From Dehalococcoidia bacterium UBA1141 (lineage in GTDB: Bacteria > Chloroflexota > Dehalococcoidia > Lucifugimonadales > UBA3495): 9,967 bases of DNA. Below the pieces are notes generated by a model. The model searched no databases and was not told the origin of the DNA. It saw nothing but the letters and a program-made list of their open reading frames with translations. Below are positions 5,469-9,967 of this stretch, in pieces; the stretch's first letter is position 1, and every line of letters starts with the position of its first letter. The stretch lies in assembly GCA_002311385.1 (NCBI GenBank), contig DCAE01000095.1, forward strand, positions 5,501 to 15,467, in the 5' to 3' direction. The position numbers and the translations under genes are program-made.

Positions 5469-6619
5469 TTCGTTCCACTCTCTTAAGTACTGTTGCGGTT
5501 GCTTTGTTGGCATTAGGTGCATGCAGTAGTTCCATCCCGACACCGTCTGGAATCTCTGTGGTGCAGCCAGTTCCATCTGAGCCGGTACAGTTATCTGGAA
5601 AGGGTGACACGGCTTTTCCTCAGCCGGATATCCAATCTCGACCTGGCGGCGCTTACGGATATTCCCACTTTTTTTTCGAGGAAGTAGGAGGGGAAGTGAT
5701 AACAACTCTGGTGGAGGGACCAGCAGGTGAACAGGTCCGCTCCAAATATTCATATAAGCAGCTACAGCAACTCTATGACCAAGGGGAGTCGCCGCCCGAA
5801 AACTTGGGGATGACCAGAGAGGAATTGGGGGAATTGGTTGGACAACTAAATACAGTGCGTGAGGCTACTGAAAAGTACCAAGATTTTGAGTTAGCGTTGG
5901 ACGACGGATATGTCGTGTCCCTAAATCAGTTCCCTAACATGGGCGCTCACTTTGTCAATGAGGAGCGGTTGACTGACGGGATATTTAATCCTGCAGAGCC
6001 AGAGTTTCTCTTGTATATCCAAGGCGAAGTAAGAGAATGGGAACTAGTGGGCACCGGGTTCATCTTGCCCACCGGCCTGGTCGGGGAAAATCATCCCGAC
6101 GGATTCGCTGGCCCACTGGATAACTGGCACGTCCACTACAGTCTTTGCCTTGGAGGATTCGGCAGCGGAGGTTCTGCAACGAGTGAGGAATGTCTTGAAC
6201 GAGGAGGAAGCTACCTACCTTCATTTGGATGGATGATTCACACCTATGTGTGGGAAGATAACCCATTGGGTGTTTTCAACATGTGGAATTCTAATATCCC
6301 GCCCAAGATGCCAGCTGAGGCAATCCGCGAAACCAGAATCCTTGACCGCTCAGCTAAAGGGGAAGTAGCCACAACAATCGAGAACTTCAGTCATCGCAAT
6401 GCCAGAATCCAAGCAGGGAAGACTTTGGCATGGACAAACATGGACGCAGTTCCTCACACGGTAACGTTTGGCTCCGTGGGCGAGACTGAGCCAGCGTTTG
6501 ACTCGGGATTAATGGGTCCAGGCCAAACATTCGCCCTGAAATTCGACCAACCTGGTATATACTCTTTCGTTTGTACACTGCACCCATCCATGACCGGTGA
6601 AGTTGTGGTAACGGAGTGA
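5465..6619 (+). CDS. Lipoprotein with C-terminal type-1 copper (cupredoxin) domain
   Basis: A 384-residue envelope protein. Residues 1-20 are a lipoprotein signal peptide (MIRSTLLSTVAVALLALGAC) with lipobox LGAC; C20 would be lipidated. A Pro/Ser-rich linker follows to about 60. An unrecognised middle domain (about 135-275) carries NMGAHF (158-163), NWHVHYSLC (220-228), a second Cys at 243 and WMIHTYVW (256-263); these histidines could bind metal. The C-terminal domain (about 303-384) is a plastocyanin/amicyanin-like cupredoxin. It has all four type-1 copper ligands: H331 (PHTVTF), C370, H373 and M376 (VCTLHPSMTG). The Cys-x2-His-x2-Met spacing is amicyanin-like. It probably transfers electrons outside the membrane or couples to a reaction in the middle domain. 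The GTG start is chosen from the strong Shine-Dalgarno site and the signal peptide. It overlaps the HTH gene by 4 bp. The cupredoxin and lipoprotein calls are firm; the partner is unknown. Confidence 0.9.
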   Translation: MIRSTLLSTVAVALLALGACSSSIPTPSGISVVQPVPSEPVQLSGKGDTAFPQPDIQSRPGGAYGYSHFFFEEVGGEVITTLVEGPAGEQVRSKYSYKQLQQLYDQGESPPENLGMTREELGELVGQLNTVREATEKYQDFELALDDGYVVSLNQFPNMGAHFVNEERLTDGIFNPAEPEFLLYIQGEVREWELVGTGFILPTGLVGENHPDGFAGPLDNWHVHYSLCLGGFGSGGSATSEECLERGGSYLPSFGWMIHTYVWEDNPLGVFNMWNSNIPPKMPAEAIRETRILDRSAKGEVATTIENFSHRNARIQAGKTLAWTNMDAVPHTVTFGSVGETEPAFDSGLMGPGQTFALKFDQPGIYSFVCTLHPSMTGEVVVTE

Positions 6620-6633
6620 CCCTTATTAAAGGG
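6620..6633. terminator. Short hairpin between convergent genes, weak terminator candidate
   Basis: CCCTT and AAGGG form a perfect 5-bp stem with a 4-nt loop, immediately after the lipoprotein stop and 30 bp from the end of the convergent VOC gene. There is no clear T-run on either side, so a bidirectional terminator role is only suggested by position. Confidence 0.25.
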
Positions 6634-6662
6634 CCACGTTTGATAGGCGCACGAATTTAACT

Positions 6663-7052
6663 TCAGTCGTAGGTAATAATTTCAAGCAGATGACCATTAG
6701 GGTCGTTTAAATACACCGACAATGTCTCGCCTTTTGCGCCGGTACTAATCCCTGGGCCTTTCATGTTTGACGTGTCTCTGGGGTCGTCACCGTAGGGTAT
6801 ACCTATTGCCTTGATGGCCTGGAAGGATTGGTCAAACTGGGCGCGATCCAAAGCGAATGCGTAATGATTGCTTGTGACATCGTCAGAGTGCCTCAGGTCC
6901 AATGTGAAGGAATCGTTTAGACGGATAACGGCGAACACGTCGTTCATGCCCCCTCTGCCGTCATAGTGAAATCCTAGAACCTTGGTGTAGAACTCAACCG
7001 ATTCATCCTGATTGTTAACCGGAAGTATTGTGTGGTCCAGCACTGCGGTCAT
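6663..7052 (-). CDS. VOC/glyoxalase-family protein
   Basis: A complete 129-residue protein of the vicinal oxygen chelate superfamily: two beta-alpha-beta-beta-beta modules in one chain. Likely metal ligands are H7 in LDHTILPV, H63 in SNHYAFAL and E124 in NGHLLEIITY. FYTKVLGF (21-28) is the typical first helix, and YLNDPNGHLLEI (114-125) the typical last strand region. Family members include glyoxalase I, extradiol dioxygenases and resistance proteins; nothing here selects one. A longer frame begins at TTG 7067, but GGAG at 7058-7061 sits 5 nt before the ATG at 7052, which is therefore the start. It converges on the copper lipoprotein and is unrelated in detail to the broken VOC gene at 3053. 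It probably has its own promoter upstream. Confidence 0.9.
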   Translation of the reverse strand: MTAVLDHTILPVNNQDESVEFYTKVLGFHYDGRGGMNDVFAVIRLNDSFTLDLRHSDDVTSNHYAFALDRAQFDQSFQAIKAIGIPYGDDPRDTSNMKGPGISTGAKGETLSVYLNDPNGHLLEIITYD

Positions 7053-7149
7053 ATCTTCTCCATCCAAGTAAAGTTCAGTGGCAGCGGGAAAATCCGACGT
7101 GAGTTAAGATATGTTACCAATAATCATGGCTGTCTGGGTGCCTGCCGTG

Positions 7150-7179
7150 TTTATACATAGGGTTTTCACTCCATTTGAA
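7150..7179 (-). promoter_or_regulatory. Candidate promoter for the minus-strand VOC gene
   Basis: On the minus strand, TTCAAA and TATAAA are separated by 18 nt, which fits sigma-70 -35/-10 elements with 4/6 and 5/6 matches. This lies about 100 nt before the VOC start. A small dyad (TTTGA/TCAAA, 7174-7187) overlaps the -35 element. This is suggestive only, because such matches arise by chance in AT-rich spacers. Confidence 0.2.
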
Positions 7180-7211
7180 TAATCAAAGTATGGTACCTGC
7201 TTATCACGCGC

Positions 7212-7313
7212 CTAAACAGGGATCTTCATCAACTCCTCTGAGAAGATAATCTCTCCGTTGTATATCGAAGCCATTTCCTCTAGGTGACGTTCGAACAACG
7301 AGAAGAATTGCAT
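7212..7313 (-). CDS. Possible 33-residue ORF or gene remnant
   Basis: A short minus-strand ORF starting MQFFSLFERHLEEMASIYNG and ending in EELMKIPV, stop TAG at 7212-7214. Its composition looks more protein-like than the longer overlapping minus-strand frame. The frame also stays open upstream for about 30 more codons without a start (to a stop near 7401), which suggests the 3' end of an older gene whose beginning is gone. There is no good Shine-Dalgarno site (AAGG 13 nt away). It is not recognised and may be non-coding. Confidence 0.25.
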   Translation of the reverse strand: MQFFSLFERHLEEMASIYNGEIIFSEELMKIPV

Positions 7314-7408
7314 CAGAACTTGGAGCCTTTGGTTGTTGAGAAGTGTCTGGAAGACCAAAGATGCGAGTGGTGTCCTTCGGGTTAATCCAATGAGGAATAA
7401 TCACAATT

Positions 7409-7819
7409 ATGGAGAAACACGTGGACGCTGCCCGGTATTCAACGGGAACTAACTGGGAGTTAATAGGCGGATTCAGCCGAGCTGTTCGCGTGGGAAAGTT
7501 CATCTTCGTATCGGGCACGTCCGTAACTGAACAAGAGGTCAAGGGTGAGATTGGACTAGACGTCGCTGAACAAACTAACTCGGTCTTGGGAAAAATCGAA
7601 TCCGCGTTGCAGCATTTTGGAGCTTCTAGGAAGAACGTGGTTAGGACTAGAATCTATATCCGGGAATTGGAACATTGGGAGAGTGTCGCAAAGGCACATG
7701 GACAGTTTTTCCAGGGTGTTCGACCAGCTAACACCCTCGTCCAGGCTGGGTTGATTGGAGAAGGCATCCTGGTAGAGATTGAAGCCGATGCGATCTTAGG
7801 AGAAGATGATGAAATTTAG
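7409..7819 (+). CDS. RidA/YjgF/YER057c-family protein
   Basis: A 136-residue protein of the RidA superfamily, the usual length. These are small trimeric cytoplasmic proteins that hydrolyse reactive enamine/imine intermediates or act as related deaminases or binders. Seen here: a glycine-rich N-terminus ahead of FIFVSGTSV (31-39), AEQTNSVLGKIESAL (53-67), RTRIYIREL (79-87), the carboxylate-binding arginine R105 in RPANTLVQAG (105-114), and E124 in LVEIEADAIL (121-130). R105 is the residue typical of active RidA-type members. GAGG at 7392-7395 is 13 nt before the ATG, so initiation may be weak. Its end overlaps the next gene, a luciferase-like monooxygenase, which suggests the two act on one pathway: the flavoenzyme forms an unstable product and RidA hydrolyses it. 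That link is inference. Confidence 0.9.
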   Translation: MEKHVDAARYSTGTNWELIGGFSRAVRVGKFIFVSGTSVTEQEVKGEIGLDVAEQTNSVLGKIESALQHFGASRKNVVRTRIYIRELEHWESVAKAHGQFFQGVRPANTLVQAGLIGEGILVEIEADAILGEDDEI

Positions 7820-8801
7820 TATTCGCCTTAATAACGACTTAACTATCGGCGAATACATTCAAATAGCGAGGAAAGCGGAAACCCTCGGCTTTGATCAGTT
7901 CTGGATTAGCAACGATCTTTTCTACCGTAGCGCCATAGCGATTCTGAGTGCAATTAGCATTCGCACTTCCAGAATTCAATTGGGAACTTGCATCCTGAAC
8001 CCCTATACAATGAATCCAGCTGAAATTGCAATGGCGGCGGGCACTCTTGCTGAACTGTCCGATGGAAGATTCAATCTCGGATTATCGTCAGGTGCGAGTA
8101 CCTTTCTAGAGTGGGTCGGGCTTAAACACGATCACCCGGTGGCCTACCTCAAAGAATGCGTCGGCGCTACACGGTCTCTATTGAACAACGAGTCGGCTAC
8201 TGGGTCCGATTTTCTAAAATGGACTGAACACTCTTCTCTCAAATTCAAAGTAGATCACCAGGTACCTATATACATCGGTGGGGTGGGCCCCAACATGCAA
8301 GCTTTGGCTGGAGAAGTTGCTGATGGGCTACTTCCCTTATTGCTACCTCCTGAGTCTTACAATAAAGCCCATGAGAACGTTATTCGTGGGATGAAGCGCA
8401 GGTCTTCTGAGAATGAAAGTTTCGATCTAGTGGGATCAATTTGGGTTTCCGCGTCAAGTGACTTAACGGCAGCGCGTGACGTGTTGGCGCAAAAGATAGC
8501 TTACTATGGCCAGGCCATGAACCCAGAATTGCTTAGCGATCTGGGTCTCACGATTGATGATTTCAAGCCGATTACTCAAGCACTGATTGTGGAAAGAGAC
8601 GAAAAGAAGGCGATGGCGATGGTGACAGATGCCATGCTCAAAGTGGGAATCGTTGGAGGCTCTGCCGAGATTATTGCGCGCTTGGAGCCGTTAGTGGCAG
8701 ATGGGATGAACCACTTAAGTTTTGGCCCGCCCTTGGGCCCAGATATGGCCGAGGCGTTAGATATATTGGGAGAAGTTTTAGATCACTTTGCGAATTCATG
8801 A
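7809..8801 (+). CDS. Luciferase-like (LLM) flavin/F420-dependent oxidoreductase
   Basis: A 330-residue TIM-barrel enzyme of the bacterial luciferase-like superfamily, closest in pattern to the methylenetetrahydromethanopterin-reductase (Mer)-like, F420- or FMN-using branch. Visible motifs: AETLGFDQFWISND (23-36), IQLGTCILNPYTMNP (56-70), the hallmark LAELSDGRFNLGLSSG (80-95), PIYIGGVGP (153-161) with AGEVADGLLP (167-176), and GSAEIIARLEPLVADGMNH near the end. Two adjacent ATGs are possible, at 7806 and 7809; AGGAG at 7798-7802 is 3 nt from the first and 6 nt from the second, so the second is preferred. The start overlaps the RidA stop by 11-14 bp, implying translational coupling. Eighteen bp downstream begins the SGNH hydrolase. 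Cofactor and substrate cannot be fixed from the sequence; this is not Mer itself. Confidence 0.92.
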   Translation: MKFSIRLNNDLTIGEYIQIARKAETLGFDQFWISNDLFYRSAIAILSAISIRTSRIQLGTCILNPYTMNPAEIAMAAGTLAELSDGRFNLGLSSGASTFLEWVGLKHDHPVAYLKECVGATRSLLNNESATGSDFLKWTEHSSLKFKVDHQVPIYIGGVGPNMQALAGEVADGLLPLLLPPESYNKAHENVIRGMKRRSSENESFDLVGSIWVSASSDLTAARDVLAQKIAYYGQAMNPELLSDLGLTIDDFKPITQALIVERDEKKAMAMVTDAMLKVGIVGGSAEIIARLEPLVADGMNHLSFGPPLGPDMAEALDILGEVLDHFANS

Positions 8802-8819
8802 TCAACCAGAAGGCAAAAT

Positions 8820-9440
8820 ATGAGCAGTGCGCAGCAACTTCGATTCTTGGCTCTCGGCGACTCATACACGATCGGCCATAACGTGGAAATCGCAGAACGA
8901 TGGCCGGTGCAACTTGTAGAACGATTGCGCGGAGAGGGTATCAACATTTCAGACGCTGAAATTATTGCGGTTTCTGGTTGGACTACAAATCAATTGCAAG
9001 AAGCAGTTAAGACCACCGCTCCTCAAGGTCCCTTTGACATTGTGACTTTAATGATTGGGGTCAATAACCAATATCAGGGACTAGACATCGATCAATATCG
9101 GTCTGAATTTGTTGACCTACTACACCAGTCAGTAGCATTTGGGAAAGGTGATCCGTCCAAAGTTATCGTCGTTTCTATCCCAGATTGGAGCGTTACTCCA
9201 TTTGCGGAAGGCAAAAATCGCGCCGAAGCAGCGACAAAGATAGACGAATTCAATGCTGTAAACGAAACTGAAGTTGCAAAAGTTGGTGGGAGATACGTCG
9301 ACGTCACACCAATTTCACGACGAGCCGAGTATGAGCCGCACTTATTATCCAGTGATGGTTTGCATCCTTCAGGAGCGATGTACAAACTGTGGGTAGGCAT
9401 CATTGTCCCTGAATGTCGTGCGGCGATGTCAGGCCGCTAG
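8820..9440 (+). CDS. SGNH/GDSL-type hydrolase
   Basis: A 206-residue protein with all blocks of the SGNH hydrolase (lipase/esterase) family: block I LGDSYTIG (12-19) with nucleophile S15, block II G53 in SGWTT (52-56), block III GVNN (80-83) with N82, and block V SDGLHPSG (178-185) with catalytic D179 and H182. No signal peptide is present, so it is predicted to be cytoplasmic, unlike many secreted GDSL lipases. The typical activity is hydrolysis of ester, thioester or acetyl groups; the substrate is unknown. GAAGG at 8809-8813 is 6 nt before the ATG. It follows the luciferase-like gene by 18 bp and is surely co-transcribed with it, suggesting it removes or opens an ester group in the same pathway. 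Confidence 0.93.
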   Translation: MSSAQQLRFLALGDSYTIGHNVEIAERWPVQLVERLRGEGINISDAEIIAVSGWTTNQLQEAVKTTAPQGPFDIVTLMIGVNNQYQGLDIDQYRSEFVDLLHQSVAFGKGDPSKVIVVSIPDWSVTPFAEGKNRAEAATKIDEFNAVNETEVAKVGGRYVDVTPISRRAEYEPHLLSSDGLHPSGAMYKLWVGIIVPECRAAMSGR

Positions 9441-9510
9441 CGTTTCGGTCCTGTGAAAGCTGACCACAGATTTGTGACCTGTTGCAATAACGAGATCCAA
9501 GAGGCTGAAA

Positions 9511-9915
9511 ATGACGAGCATTGAGCAGGAAGTCGACCAGCTATTTATCAATTACTTTCGTGATTTCAGTAATCTTGACCTCACAGCAATCGTCTCTTAT
9601 TTCCACATTCCGTGTATCTTTATCGTGCCGCAAGAAGTATTGGTCTTCTCATTTGCATCAGAAGTTGAGGGATTCTGGCGTCCCCGCTTTGAGGATTTGA
9701 AATTGCGGGAGTTTGGACATACAGAGAGAGCAGAAGCCAACATCAAGATTCTAAACGACAATACGGCTTTAGCCAGCAGCAAGGCGATTAGATACACGAA
9801 GGATGGAGCGGAACTAGAGCAACGAGGGGCAACCTTCGCACTACGCAAGGCTGAAAATAGTTGGAAGATAGTCACGTTGATACATCATTTACCTGAGAAT
9901 GTAATACCAATGTAG
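9511..9915 (+). CDS. SnoaL/NTF2-like fold protein (DUF6841-like)
   Basis: A 134-residue protein with the outline of the NTF2-like/SnoaL cone fold: an N-terminal helix pair (QEVDQLFINYFRDFSNLDL, 6-24), IVSYFHIPCIFIVP (27-40), then beta strands including ALASSKAIRYTKDGAEL (86-102), GATFALRKAENSWKIVTLIH (106-125). The pattern 'YF..FS.LDL..I..Y.H.PC.FI' recalls the DUF6841 group, a match from memory and not searched. Members of this fold serve as small isomerases, hydrolases or ligand binders; no catalytic residue can be assigned. GAGG at 9501-9504 is 6 nt before the ATG. It lies 70 bp after the SGNH hydrolase on the same strand, so it is probably the last gene of the RidA operon, though a promoter of its own is possible in the gap. 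Confidence 0.8.
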   Translation: MTSIEQEVDQLFINYFRDFSNLDLTAIVSYFHIPCIFIVPQEVLVFSFASEVEGFWRPRFEDLKLREFGHTERAEANIKILNDNTALASSKAIRYTKDGAELEQRGATFALRKAENSWKIVTLIHHLPENVIPM

Positions 9916-9967
9916 TGACTGGCTGGCCCTGTGAACCGTTTTTATGAAATCGCACCCACCTGGTAGT

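Larger units (their letters stand above)
7053..7408. other. 356-bp spacer between divergent VOC and RidA genes
   Basis: This stretch separates the minus-strand VOC gene from the plus-strand RidA operon, so promoters for both should lie here. I see one possible minus-strand promoter (7150-7179), one possible 33-codon minus-strand ORF (7212-7313) and no RNA gene, repeat array or clear terminator. A longer minus-strand frame (7204-7542) crosses into the RidA gene and looks like a shadow. Confidence 0.6.

Noticed and set aside
7204..7542. 112-residue minus-strand ORF across the RidA start
   Set aside because: It overlaps the RidA gene antisense, has low-complexity Thr/Pro-rich composition and no ribosome binding site.
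9451..9469. CTGTG/CACAG hairpin after the SGNH hydrolase as a terminator
   Set aside because: It has a 5-bp stem with a 9-nt loop and no T-tract, and the next gene is co-directional.

Overview
The window looks like an accessory stretch of a bacterial chromosome with roughly balanced base composition. Shine-Dalgarno sites of the GGAG/GAGG type precede most genes, and genes are packed in short co-directional runs with 1-14 bp overlaps. The gene mix (SDR dehydrogenases, VOC/glyoxalase proteins, a flavin/F420-type luciferase-like monooxygenase, a RidA protein, a beta-hydroxyacid dehydrogenase) is the repertoire I associate with uncultured catabolic Chloroflexota (SAR202/Dehalococcoidia-like) or similar lineages. 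That placement is inference from gene content only.

Layout. 1-387 (-): N-terminal part of a leucine-rich-repeat protein that runs off the left edge. 645-1538 (-): 3-hydroxyisobutyrate-dehydrogenase-family reductase. From a divergent region at about 1540-1658, a forward run of three tightly coupled genes follows: a 32-residue peptide, an unrecognised 120-residue protein and a FabG-like SDR (to 2871). 3053-3546 (+): VOC gene with one frameshift. 3606-4076 (-): zinc nucleobase/nucleoside deaminase. 4278-5131 (+): second SDR, broken by an in-frame TGA and a one-base deletion. 5154-5468 (+): small helix-turn-helix protein overlapping by 4 bp a lipoprotein with a C-terminal type-1 copper domain (to 6619). 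6663-7052 (-): intact VOC protein. 7053-7408: gene-poor spacer with one possible 33-codon ORF. 7409-9915 (+): apparent operon of RidA protein, luciferase-like monooxygenase, SGNH hydrolase and a SnoaL/NTF2-like protein.

How the genes may work together. Most encode small-molecule oxidation, reduction or hydrolysis enzymes, suggesting turnover of organic compounds whose identity the sequence does not reveal. The most suggestive pairing is RidA plus luciferase-like monooxygenase, overlapping by 11-14 bp. This echoes RutC/RutA of the pyrimidine-degrading Rut pathway without being that pathway. The HTH-cupredoxin pair suggests local regulation or co-translation of a membrane-anchored copper protein. 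Three coding lesions between about 3155 and 5024 mean that stretch is either decaying or contains sequence errors. I see no tRNA, rRNA, CRISPR array, insertion sequence or phage gene.
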